NCBI GenBank assembly: GCA_002778705.1
Contig: PFAM01000013.1
Span: forward strand, 65,077 to 102,792
DNA from: Candidatus Falkowbacteria bacterium CG10_big_fil_rev_8_21_14_0_10_37_14
Lineage (GTDB): Bacteria > Patescibacteriota > Patescibacteriia > Patescibacteriales > Patescibacteriaceae
Length of the DNA stretch: 37,716 nt
Reading direction: 5' to 3'
Part shown: one piece after another, positions 22,108 through 29,877 of the stretch
Numbering within the stretch: the first letter of the stretch is position 1
Layout of the letters: each line of letters starts with the position of its first letter
Program-made: the position numbers and the translations under genes
The notes under the pieces: model-generated
Databases searched by the model: none
What the model was told of the DNA's origin: nothing
What the model saw: only the letters and a program-made list of their open reading frames with translations

Positions 22108-24479
22108 AAAATTTTTCAGTCAAAAAGAAAATAACTTTAAGCATTTTATTTACTGGCCTGTTTATTGGCTCGGTGGTAAGTGCTTCTGTTTTTTTGTATT
22201 TACGGGAAGCTTTAATAAGTAATCAAATAAATTTACTTAGCCAGGTGGTGATAGAGCAAAATCACGAAACTGAACAAACGTTAGCCAATAATTTATTGTT
22301 TACAAAAATGCTGGCGACACGCACAAAGGTACAAGAGTATCTAGAGTTTCAAACAGAAAGTCGGCGCATAGAACTAGACGAAATTTTAAAAGAATATCAC
22401 AAAGAAGACGCTAATTTTCTAGCTATTTATTTGTTAGATGAAAAGGGAACAGCTTTAATATCCACCGACTCAAGTTTTGTTAATAAGGATTATAGTTTTA
22501 GGGATTATTTTAAAAATGCCAAAACTGGAAAAATTACAGCCACGGCTTTGTGGGGTGTGACCAGCAAACAGTTTGGTTATTATTTTTCCCAGCCGATTTA
22601 TAATCAACAGGGAAAATTTATTGGTGCGATGGTGATAAAAACTACTGGTGAAGACTTAACTAAGCAAGTTTTGGAAAGTGAATTGTCAAAGCAAAATGAT
22701 ATAATGCTGGTTGATCGTTATGGTATAATTTTATCAACCAATAAGCAAGGAAGATTTTTAAAAAGTTTAGGAGCTTTAACGGAACAAGAACAAGAGGAAA
22801 TTAAAAGTAGTAAACGTTTTGGTGATAACGCTATAGATCCATTACAATATAATGAAATACAAGAAGCAGTCCGCAATTATGCTGACTATAGGATTATTAG
22901 TATTTATGATCAGGAAGATAGTGATCAGGAATATTTTTTTATTTATAGACTAGCTGGAGAAGATTTATTTTTGGTGGTGGAGGCTGGCCTGGAAAATTTA
23001 CTAGTAATGTTTAGTTTTACTTTATGGATGGTAACTGGATTAATAGCGGTTATGGTTTTATTAATGTCGATAATGGTTTATTGGTTATTGTTTAAGTTTT
23101 TAAAGCCTCTGTATTTGTTGAGAGAGGCGGCTAATCAAATTGGACAGGGTGATTTTTCTTATAAAATAAAAACCGTCAATGATGATGAATTTGGTGATCT
23201 GGCCAAATCTTTTAATCTAATGAATGGACAGCTGAAAGACTTATATTCTGGAATGGATAAAAAAATTAAAGATCGTACTAAAGATTTGAATGAAAAAAAT
23301 AAAAATTTAGATAAACAACAAGAAGCGGTTTTGAATATTTTAGAAGATGTGGCAGTTGAAAAGAAAAAAGCAGAAAGTTTAGCTGATGATTTAGAAAAGT
23401 TCCGGCTGGCGGTGGATAATTCTTCGGAACAAATTGTCATTACTGATAAAGAGGGTTTGGTTTTGTATGGTAATAAAGCCATGCAGACTATTACAGGGTA
23501 TTCCACAAAAGAAGTTTTAGGCACTAAGGCTGGGAAGTTGTGGAGATTACCAATGCCTAAACAATATTATGAAAATTTTTGGGATACTATTAAAAATAAG
23601 AAACAACCGTTTATAGGCGTGATACAGAATAAACGAAAAAATGGAGAAGAATATGATGCGGCTATTAGTGTTTATCCTATTATGAATAGCGATAACGAGA
23701 TTGTATATTTTGTGGCCATTGAGCGCGATGTAACTAAAGAAAAACAAGTTGATCGGGCTAAGACAGAGTTTGTTAGTTTAGCTTCGCATCAATTAAGAAC
23801 GCCACTGTCGACGGTTAATTGGTATGTAGAAATGCTGTTATCAGGAGATGCTGGAGAATTGAATGAAGAGCAGAAAAAGTATTTAGCCGAGGTTTATCAA
23901 GGTAATCAACGAATGGTGGACTTGGTTAATTCTTTGCTAAATGTGTCGCGTATTGAATTGGGTAAATTAGCTATAAAGCCTGAGTTTTTGAATATTGCAG
24001 AATTGGCTCAGAGTGCAGTGGCTGAACAACAACCACAAATTATGCAAAAAGAGCATAAATTAATAACTAATTTTGTTAAAGATGCTCCAAAATTAATGGC
24101 TGATCCTAAGTTGTTAAGAATGGTGTTTCAAAATTTATTGTCTAACGCCATTAAGTACACACCACCTAAAGGACGAATTGAAATGAAGGTGGAATATAAA
24201 ACCAAACAAAAAGCCTTTGTTATAACCGTGGCAGATAATGGTATAGGTATTCCGACGGAGCAATGTAACAGAATATTTACTAAAATGTTTAGAGCTGATA
24301 ATGTTAAAGAGGCTGATACGGAAGGGACCGGCTTAGGACTGTATATTATCAAATCGATTATAGAGGGTTCTGGGGGTAGTATTACTTTTCAATCAGTTGA
24401 GAATGAGGGTACTAAATTTACAGCGACCCTGCCTTTGGAGGGTATGAAAGAGGTTAAGGGCGATAAATCTTTAATTTAA
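22104..24479 (+). CDS. Cache-HAMP-PAS sensor histidine kinase
   Basis: A complete 791-residue membrane histidine kinase. TM1 lies at about 10-32, an extracellular Cache domain at about 40-270 (AIYLLDEKGTALISTD; GYYFSQPIYNQQGKFIG) and TM2 at about 297-325. HAMP is at 325-385, a coiled coil follows, then PAS at about 432-545. HisKA carries the phospho-accepting H562 in ASHQLRTPLS. The HATPase has N box NLLSNAIKY, G1 DNGIGIP and G2 TGLGLYI. It overlaps the kinase-less sensor by 4 nt and is followed 5 nt later by a receiver protein, its likely phosphoacceptor. The first receiver of the operon (14617) is a second candidate. The ligand is unknown. Confidence 0.95.
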   Translation: MKNFSVKKKITLSILFTGLFIGSVVSASVFLYLREALISNQINLLSQVVIEQNHETEQTLANNLLFTKMLATRTKVQEYLEFQTESRRIELDEILKEYHKEDANFLAIYLLDEKGTALISTDSSFVNKDYSFRDYFKNAKTGKITATALWGVTSKQFGYYFSQPIYNQQGKFIGAMVIKTTGEDLTKQVLESELSKQNDIMLVDRYGIILSTNKQGRFLKSLGALTEQEQEEIKSSKRFGDNAIDPLQYNEIQEAVRNYADYRIISIYDQEDSDQEYFFIYRLAGEDLFLVVEAGLENLLVMFSFTLWMVTGLIAVMVLLMSIMVYWLLFKFLKPLYLLREAANQIGQGDFSYKIKTVNDDEFGDLAKSFNLMNGQLKDLYSGMDKKIKDRTKDLNEKNKNLDKQQEAVLNILEDVAVEKKKAESLADDLEKFRLAVDNSSEQIVITDKEGLVLYGNKAMQTITGYSTKEVLGTKAGKLWRLPMPKQYYENFWDTIKNKKQPFIGVIQNKRKNGEEYDAAISVYPIMNSDNEIVYFVAIERDVTKEKQVDRAKTEFVSLASHQLRTPLSTVNWYVEMLLSGDAGELNEEQKKYLAEVYQGNQRMVDLVNSLLNVSRIELGKLAIKPEFLNIAELAQSAVAEQQPQIMQKEHKLITNFVKDAPKLMADPKLLRMVFQNLLSNAIKYTPPKGRIEMKVEYKTKQKAFVITVADNGIGIPTEQCNRIFTKMFRADNVKEADTEGTGLGLYIIKSIIEGSGGSITFQSVENEGTKFTATLPLEGMKEVKGDKSLI

Positions 24480-24484
24480 TTTTT

Positions 24485-24889
24485 ATGGATAAAATAATTA
24501 ATGTGCTAGTAGTAGAAGATGAGAGACCACTATTAGAGGCTATTAAAGAAAAGCTAGAACGTAATAACTTTAAAGTTTTTACGGCACGTAGTGTGGATGA
24601 GGCCTTAGCTAGACTAGAGGAGGCGGGAATAGTGGATGTTATCTGGTTGGATCATTATTTGCTTGGGAAGGCTAGTGGTTTAGATTTTGTTGGTAAATGT
24701 AAAGAAAAAAATAGTAAATATAGTCATGTACCCATTTTTGTAGTGTCTAATACGGCTAGTGATGATAAAGTTCAGGCTTATTTGAAACTGGGGGTTACTA
24801 AATATTATGTTAAGGCTGAAAAACGTTTAGATGAAATGATTGTGGACATCAGGGAAACGTTGGCGAAAGAGGGTTTATTAAAAACTTAG
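24485..24889 (+). CDS. Second CheY-like response regulator
   Basis: A 134-residue receiver domain. The acidic pair is E11-D12, the phosphorylation site D56 in WLDHYLLG, the switch Ser S88 in VVSNTA and the conserved lysine K110 in YYVKAE. The DHYLLG context, with bulky residues after the Asp, differs from the DLMMP of the first receiver, so the two are unlikely to be recent duplicates. There is no output domain. Position directly after the histidine kinase makes it the probable cognate partner. Like the first receiver it presumably acts through protein contacts rather than on DNA. Confidence 0.9.
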   Translation: MDKIINVLVVEDERPLLEAIKEKLERNNFKVFTARSVDEALARLEEAGIVDVIWLDHYLLGKASGLDFVGKCKEKNSKYSHVPIFVVSNTASDDKVQAYLKLGVTKYYVKAEKRLDEMIVDIRETLAKEGLLKT

Positions 24890-24895
24890 AATTGT

Positions 24896-25198
24896 ATGGT
24901 GGCGTTTATTGCTAAAAAAGAAGATTTTGTTTGCGAGCATTGTGGCGCAACGGTGAAGGGCAGTGGTTATACTAATCATTGCCCGCAGTGTTTTTATTCC
25001 AAACACGTGGATATTGATCCGGGCGACCGGCTTAATACTTGCAAGGGGTTAATGGAGCCGATTGGGATGGAAATTAAGGGTAAGACATGGCGAGTAAGAC
25101 AACGCTGTTTGAAATGCGGAGAAATTTGGGAAAATAAGTTAGCTGATAATGATGATATAACGATGTTAATTGAGCTAGTTAAAATGAGGAATAAATAA
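24896..25198 (+). CDS. RNHCP-domain zinc protein
   Basis: A 100-residue protein matching the RNHCP family, named after a conserved motif that here reads YTNHCPQCFYSKHVD. Zinc ligands are visible as FVCEHC, NHCPQC and, in the second half, TCKG and RCLKC, consistent with two treble-clef or rubredoxin-like sites. The DPGDR motif after the first knuckle is also family-typical. The function is not established; the zinc ribbon and basic second half (KTWRVRQRC) suggest nucleic-acid or ribosome binding. It starts 6 nt after the second receiver, so it is the last gene of the pilus operon, an unexpected companion. Confidence 0.85.
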   Translation: MVAFIAKKEDFVCEHCGATVKGSGYTNHCPQCFYSKHVDIDPGDRLNTCKGLMEPIGMEIKGKTWRVRQRCLKCGEIWENKLADNDDITMLIELVKMRNK

Positions 25199-25215
25199 AA
25201 AAATGCTAATTTTAA

Positions 25216-25244
25216 TTGACTTTTTAGGGTATTAGTGTTATGTT
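25216..25244 (+). promoter_or_regulatory. Promoter of rnpB
   Basis: TTGACT at 25216-25221, a 17-nt spacer and TATGTT at 25239-25244. The start would fall near 25251, about 13 nt before the P1 helix of the RNase P RNA. Confidence 0.6.
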
Positions 25245-25263
25245 GGAGCTGTTAAGAAGAGGG

Positions 25264-25674
25264 TTTGAACAGGCCCTTGAGGCAAGTGGATGGCCGCTGG
25301 CAGAAGGTTAAGCCAACTGACAGAGGAAAGTCCGGACTTCACAAACAGGGCAGTGGGTAATGCCCACCAAGAGTGATCTTAGGGAAAGTGCCACAGAGAC
25401 AATACTATCTGCTTAAAGCAGAGAAAGGTGAAAAGTTGGCTGGTGTTATAGTTAGCAAAAAGCTAACGATAGCTACGGTCGGCGACCCTCGGTGACGGGG
25501 TGTTCGTGGTAAACCCTGCCTGAAGCAAGAGCAAACTACTCCCTCGGGGGTAAGGAAAGTAGCTCGCCAGACCCTATGAGTAATTATAGGGCTAGACAGA
25601 TGGTCATCGTCTGTCCCGCCGAGCGGGGCGGATACAAAATCCGGCTTATAGCTGGCCTCAAAGTCTTGTTCAAA
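25264..25674 (+). ncRNA. rnpB: RNase P RNA (class A-like)
   Basis: Catalytic RNA that removes 5' leaders from pre-tRNAs. P1 closes between TTTGAACA (25264-25271) with TTGAGGC and, at the 3' end, GCCTCAA with TGTTCAAA (25667-25674). Universal cores are present: GAGGAAAGTCCGGAC near 25322, AAACCCTGCCTGAAGCAAGAG-type sequence near 25512-25532, the ACAGATGGTCATCGTCTGT region near 25597 and ACAAAATCCGGCTTA near 25634. The CCGCCGAGCGGGGCGG region can form additional hairpins. No clear terminator follows; the next ATG is only ~30 nt downstream, so readthrough into the glycan genes is possible. The exact ends are set by P1 pairing. Confidence 0.95.
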
Positions 25675-25703
25675 AATCTGTGATGTAAAAAGTTGCTTTA
25701 TTT

Positions 25704-27119
25704 ATGAAAAAAATTGACTTGCTACTATCAGTGATTCTATTACCGATTGATTATTGTCTGTTGGTTCTTGCTGGTTGGTCGGCGTATTATATGCGTTTCG
25801 CTCCAATTATGAGTGATTGGCTGCCAGTGACATATCGCTTGTCATATCCAATATACATGCAAACGGTTTTTATCGCGGCGACCTTGTGGTTACTGGTATG
25901 TGTATTAGCTGGTTTGTATAGTTTTAAACGTGATGCGCGTTTGGCGGTAGAATTTCGTCGAGTGGTTTCAGCTACGGCTTTTGGTTTTGTTTTAATAATG
26001 CTGTATGTATTATTTGTGCGCGAAATTTTTTCTTCACGCTTTATTGTTTTAGCTGCTTGGTTGTTCAGTATCATTTATTTATTTGTTGCGCGGATTATTT
26101 TAGCGACAATTCGTTATATGTTGCACTCTGGTGGTATTGGAGTTAAACAAATTATAGTAATTGGTGATTCTAAATCAGCTGAATCTTTGATTCATGAGTT
26201 TTCCAGTAAAAAACATTTAGGCTATAGTGTGGTTAAGCGTTTTGATGCTTTTGGCTCTGAGGAAATTGAAGAACTTTTAAAGATAATGAGTTATGCGGAA
26301 TTAGATGAAATTATTCAAGCTGATCCTAATTTAAGCAAAGCTGAAGTTTTAAAAGCTTATGATTTTGCAGATGAGCATCAGTTAACCTTTAAATATGCAG
26401 CTGACCTTTTGGATACTAAAGTGCTTCGAGTGGAAGTTTCTGAATTGGCTGGTATTCCAATTGTAGAAGTAAAGGCGACGCCTTTAGATGGTTGGGGTAG
26501 AGTTATGAAGAGAATAATGGATATAATTGGTTCAAGTTTTCTAATTGCTGTGACTTCACCAGTTATGCTTGTAACAGCAATAGCTATTAAGCTTGATTCT
26601 CGGGGCACGGTTTTTTTCTCTAAATTGCCTGGCGGTATTTTAGCGACTAGGATTGGACAAGGTGGTAAGCCGTTTCATTATTTTAAATTTCGTTCGATGG
26701 TGCCCGATAAACATAGTTTGCGTTACACCGAATTAGCTGATAAAAATATGCGTAGTGATGGGCCGATGGTTAAAATTAAAGACGATCCACGAGTGACGAG
26801 GGTTGGTAAATTTATCCGTCGTTTTTCTATTGATGAATTGCCGGAATTATTTTTAGTGTTTATTGGTCGGATGAGCTTGGTGGGTCCTCGTCCACACTTG
26901 CCAGAAGAAGTGGCTAAATATAAAAGCTATCATAAAAAAGTTCTAACTATTAAACCAGGAATTACTGGTTTGGCTCAAGTTTCTGGTCGTAGCGATTTGT
27001 CTTTTGAAGATGAAGTTAAATTGGACACGTATTATATTGAAAACTGGTCTTTAGGAAAAGACTTCGTTATACTACTACAAACACCGTTAGCGGTTTTTCG
27101 ATCACGAACTGTTGAATAA
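25704..27119 (+). CDS. Polyprenyl-phosphate sugar-1-phosphate transferase (WbaP/WcaJ-like)
   Basis: Starts surface glycan assembly by moving a sugar-1-phosphate from a nucleotide sugar to undecaprenyl phosphate at the membrane. The 471-residue protein has four N-terminal membrane helices (about 5-27, 45-68, 82-103, 107-130). A CoA-binding/Rossmann-like middle domain follows (IIVIGDSKSAESLIHEF, about 148-260). The C-terminal bacterial sugar transferase domain starts at M268 with KRIMDIIGSS. It carries FKFRSMVPD, RRFSIDELPELF, GRMSLVGPRPHLPEE and the KPGITGLAQVSGRSD motif. All catalytic-domain signatures are intact. Two glycosyltransferases follow immediately. Confidence 0.92.
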   Translation: MKKIDLLLSVILLPIDYCLLVLAGWSAYYMRFAPIMSDWLPVTYRLSYPIYMQTVFIAATLWLLVCVLAGLYSFKRDARLAVEFRRVVSATAFGFVLIMLYVLFVREIFSSRFIVLAAWLFSIIYLFVARIILATIRYMLHSGGIGVKQIIVIGDSKSAESLIHEFSSKKHLGYSVVKRFDAFGSEEIEELLKIMSYAELDEIIQADPNLSKAEVLKAYDFADEHQLTFKYAADLLDTKVLRVEVSELAGIPIVEVKATPLDGWGRVMKRIMDIIGSSFLIAVTSPVMLVTAIAIKLDSRGTVFFSKLPGGILATRIGQGGKPFHYFKFRSMVPDKHSLRYTELADKNMRSDGPMVKIKDDPRVTRVGKFIRRFSIDELPELFLVFIGRMSLVGPRPHLPEEVAKYKSYHKKVLTIKPGITGLAQVSGRSDLSFEDEVKLDTYYIENWSLGKDFVILLQTPLAVFRSRTVE

Positions 27120-27120
27120 T

Positions 27121-28245
27121 ATGGCTGAAGAAAAAAAAGAACCACGTATTGCTCTGATTCATGATCACTTGGCTCAGGATGGTGGGGCAGAAAAGGTTTT
27201 AAAAGTGTTTTCGGATATGTATCCAAAGGCACCGATTTTTACATTATTGTATGAGCCGAATAATGCGGCTAAATATTTTAAAAATCGTACAATTCAAACT
27301 TCAATTATTCAACGAATTCCTGGTGGTGTAAAACATTATAAATGGTTTATGCCATTTATGCCGATGGCGGTAGAATTTTTTAACTTATCGACTTTTGATG
27401 TGGTAATTTCTGACACTAGTTCTTTTGCTAAAGGTGTAATTACTTCGGTTAAAACGCCACATATTTGTTATTGTCACACTCCGACGCGTTATTTATGGAG
27501 TGATACTCATAGCTATATTGAAGAATTACCTTTTAGTAAATATTTAAAGCAATTAATTGCTTTGTCATTAAACAACATTCGTGTTTGGGATAGGCTTGCC
27601 GCTGACCGAGTAGATTTTTTTATCGCTAACTCACAGTTTATAGCTAAAAGAATTAAAAAATATTATCGTAGAGATTCCACGGTAATTTATCCACCGGTAG
27701 AAACTCTATTTTTTAAACCGCAAGAAGAGAAAGGAGATTATTATTTAGCTGGTGGGAGACTGGTGCCATACAAACGATTTGATTTAGTGATTGAAGCTTT
27801 CAAAATATCTGGACGTAAGTTAAAAATTTTTGGTGATGGTCCTGATCGTGATCGCTTACATGATTTAGCAAAAGGATTTTATAACATTGAATTATTAGGT
27901 AGGGTTAATGATGCTGAAAAAGCTGATTTATATTCAGGGGCCAGAGTTTTTGTTAATCCTCAAGAAGAAGATTTTGGTATTACGATGGTAGAGGCTTTGG
28001 CTAGTGGGACACCTGTTTCCGCTTTTGTTTCTGGTGGCGCTGGAGAAATTATTAGTGATGATAAATATGGAGATTTATTTACTGAGCAAACAGTGGAGGC
28101 GATTAATGCTAGTTTAGATAGGCTAGACTCTGAAAAACGTCAGGCTCTAGATTGTCGTTCGCGGGCTGAAGATTTTAGTGTGGAGAGATTTGAGAGAGAG
28201 GTGAGAGAGTATGTGGCCTGGGCCGTAGAGGAACATCGGAAGTAA
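27121..28245 (+). CDS. GT4-type glycosyltransferase (WbaZ/mannosyltransferase-like)
   Basis: A GT-B fold glycosyltransferase of ~374 residues acting on a nucleotide-sugar donor. N-terminal features are IALIHDHLAQDGGAEKV (the Gly-rich acceptor loop) and CYCHTPTRYLW, typical of the WbaZ-like GT4 group. C-terminal features are AGGRLVPYKRFD, the GDGPDRDRL strand and the donor-binding E-x7-E motif in PQEEDFGITMVEALASG. I choose the ATG at 27121. The frame opens at TTG 27112, but that overlaps the previous gene and gives no better context. The stop at 28243-28245 is overlapped by a 9-nt repeat unit. Confidence 0.9.
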   Translation: MAEEKKEPRIALIHDHLAQDGGAEKVLKVFSDMYPKAPIFTLLYEPNNAAKYFKNRTIQTSIIQRIPGGVKHYKWFMPFMPMAVEFFNLSTFDVVISDTSSFAKGVITSVKTPHICYCHTPTRYLWSDTHSYIEELPFSKYLKQLIALSLNNIRVWDRLAADRVDFFIANSQFIAKRIKKYYRRDSTVIYPPVETLFFKPQEEKGDYYLAGGRLVPYKRFDLVIEAFKISGRKLKIFGDGPDRDRLHDLAKGFYNIELLGRVNDAEKADLYSGARVFVNPQEEDFGITMVEALASGTPVSAFVSGGAGEIISDDKYGDLFTEQTVEAINASLDRLDSEKRQALDCRSRAEDFSVERFEREVREYVAWAVEEHRK

Positions 28246-28266
28246 GTTTATAAAGTTTATAAAGTT
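28245..28266. repeat. Two perfect 9-nt repeat units after a glycosyltransferase
   Basis: AGTTTATAA occurs twice in tandem (28245-28253, 28254-28262) and a third unit begins as AGTT. The first unit overlaps the last base of the TAA stop, the same placement as after cvpA and rnhA. Confidence 0.7.
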
Positions 28267-28294
28267 AAATACATAGACGGGGATAAATGCAATT

Positions 28295-29428
28295 ATGAAA
28301 ATTGCTATAGATGCGAGAGTGTTAATGGATAGGCGACGGAGTGGTGTGGGAGAGTACGCTTATCAACTAACTAAACAACTATTAACGACAGACAAAGCCA
28401 ATGAATATTGGCTGTTTTATAACTCCGCTAATTTAAAAATTAGTGATTTGCCAGTTTTTTCTGGAGCCAATGTGGTTAAAAGATCTATTCCTAATAAACT
28501 TTTAAATTATGGTTTATGGACGGCAGTTAACTGGCCACCGGTCAGCAAATTGCTTGGTTTTAAGCCAGATGTATGGTGGATGCCTCATCTTAATTTTGTA
28601 GCCTTGGATAATAATGTAAACAATGTTTTGACAGTACATGATTTATCTTTTGTGTGGTATCCTGAATTTTTTAATCAACGACAAAACTTTTGGCACAGAG
28701 CGCTTAGAATTAAAAAATTATTAAATAAAGTTGATAAAATTATAGCGATCTCTGAGTCCACAGTGCGTGATTTAGAAGAATGTTATAAAATACCAGAAAA
28801 AAAAATTTCAATTATTTATTCTGGAGTCGGAGAAGAATATAAAACAGCTACGGCTGAAAAAGTTTTAGAATTACGCCAGTGTTTAAATTTGCCAGCGCAG
28901 TTTATTTTATTTATCGGTACTTTAGAGCCACGTAAAAATATTGGTGGGTTGATTAAGGCTTTTGAGATTTTAAAAAATCAAAGCTCAAATGAAATAAAAT
29001 TAGTAATTGCCGGTGGGCGGGGTTGGAAATATTCAAGTTTGTTTAAACAAGCTAAGGCTTCTAATTGTGCTAAAGATATTTTGTTTTTAAACTATGTAGC
29101 TGAAGCTGATAAGCCAGCTTTGTATACAGCGGCCAGCGTTTTGGCTTTCCCTAGTTTTTATGAAGGCTTTGGTTTTCCGCCCTTGGAAGCGGCGGCTTCG
29201 GGGACGCCGGTGGTAACCAGTTATTTAAGTTCAATGCCGGAAGTTTTAAAATCTGGGGCGATGTTGGTTAATCCTGATGACGCGGTGTCTATCGCTAAGG
29301 GCTTAGACTTTGCTATCAATAACCAGGCTTGGCGGCAACAAGCAATAAAGCAAGGTTTAGAAATAGCTCAGCAGTTAACTTGGAGGAAAACTGCTGAGCA
29401 GTATCTTAAGGTATTGACAAATAATTAA
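28295..29428 (+). CDS. GT4-type glycosyltransferase
   Basis: A 377-residue GT-B glycosyltransferase of family GT4. The N-terminus MKIAIDARVL with RRSGVGEYAYQL is the standard acceptor-side loop, followed by VHDLSFVWYPEFF and AISESTVRDL. The donor side has FIGTLEPRKNIGGLIKAF, AGGRGWKYSSLF and the E-x7-E motif in PSFYEGFGFPPLEAAASG. It lies 49 nt after the previous glycosyltransferase, separated by the short repeat array, and probably belongs to the same glycan unit. Sugar specificity cannot be read from the sequence. A GGGGAT stretch 8-13 nt before the ATG may serve as a weak ribosome-binding site. Confidence 0.92.
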   Translation: MKIAIDARVLMDRRRSGVGEYAYQLTKQLLTTDKANEYWLFYNSANLKISDLPVFSGANVVKRSIPNKLLNYGLWTAVNWPPVSKLLGFKPDVWWMPHLNFVALDNNVNNVLTVHDLSFVWYPEFFNQRQNFWHRALRIKKLLNKVDKIIAISESTVRDLEECYKIPEKKISIIYSGVGEEYKTATAEKVLELRQCLNLPAQFILFIGTLEPRKNIGGLIKAFEILKNQSSNEIKLVIAGGRGWKYSSLFKQAKASNCAKDILFLNYVAEADKPALYTAASVLAFPSFYEGFGFPPLEAAASGTPVVTSYLSSMPEVLKSGAMLVNPDDAVSIAKGLDFAINNQAWRQQAIKQGLEIAQQLTWRKTAEQYLKVLTNN

Positions 29429-29442
29429 AATAGTGTTAATAA
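29414..29442 (+). promoter_or_regulatory. Promoter of the small gene at 29492
   Basis: Perfect TTGACA at 29414-29419 (inside the end of the preceding gene), a 17-nt spacer and TAATAA at 29437-29442. A second -10-like TATAAT at 29455-29460 lacks a matching -35. Confidence 0.55.
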
Positions 29443-29491
29443 GTAGAAGTTCTTTATAATTTTTTATAACATTATTCGACGGGAGATAACA

Positions 29492-29740
29492 ATGAGTAAA
29501 TATGTAGTAGCGAGGCCATCGATAAAAATCGGTGATGATTCTTGGGAGAATTTAAAGAGCATGTTAGATGGTTTTATTATTCATTTTTATGGACGCAAAA
29601 AACTAGATGAACAAGAGCTAGCTTTATGGCATAGGCATGAAAAAACAGCCCTGGAACACTATAAAAGAGAAAAAGGTATTAGCATTTGTGTTCGTAATGG
29701 AACTCTGTGGTATGGTCGAGAGGAAGATTTTATTCCTTAA
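29492..29740 (+). CDS. Small soluble protein, unknown, in its own transcription unit
   Basis: An 82-residue protein that I do not recognise. It is soluble, without signal peptide or membrane helix, and rich in aromatic and charged residues (SWENL, IIHFYGRKK, ALWHRHEK, GTLWYGREEDF). It has no cysteine pair; the single Cys lies in ISICVRNG. It has the best Shine-Dalgarno in the window (GGGAG at 29481-29485, 6 nt before the ATG), its own promoter and a perfect 11-bp terminator immediately after. This insulation implies independent expression, perhaps at a high level. It sits between glycan genes and smc but belongs to neither unit. Confidence 0.8.
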   Translation: MSKYVVARPSIKIGDDSWENLKSMLDGFIIHFYGRKKLDEQELALWHRHEKTALEHYKREKGISICVRNGTLWYGREEDFIP

Positions 29741-29754
29741 AAAAATGTATTATG

Positions 29755-29786
29755 AAGCCGTCTTAATATCTAAGACGGCTTTTTTA
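29755..29786 (+). terminator. Strong intrinsic terminator with a duplicated right arm downstream
   Basis: AAGCCGTCTTA (29755-29765) pairs perfectly over 11 bp with TAAGACGGCTT (29771-29781) around a 5-nt loop, followed by a T run. The 12-nt right arm TAAGACGGCTTT recurs at 29819-29830, just after a TATAAT at 29814-29819, so the left arm has two possible partners. Confidence 0.88.
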
Positions 29787-29877
29787 TGTTATAATTTTTT
29801 AAGCTCAATGGAGTATAATAAGACGGCTTTACTTTTGTTTGTTTAACATTTAAACTGAAGGTATAGTTTAATTTTTT

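Noticed and set aside
20527-24479. One histidine kinase split by a frameshift
   Set aside because: Each of the two frames has its own pair of membrane helices, its own Cache domain and its own PAS, joined by a normal ATGA overlap. They are two genes.
27112-27120. TTG start for the first GT4 glycosyltransferase
   Set aside because: It would overlap the previous gene for three extra residues; the ATG at 27121 follows that stop cleanly.
29637-29846. 69-residue + strand frame
   Set aside because: It overlaps the 29492 gene in another frame and runs through the perfect terminator.
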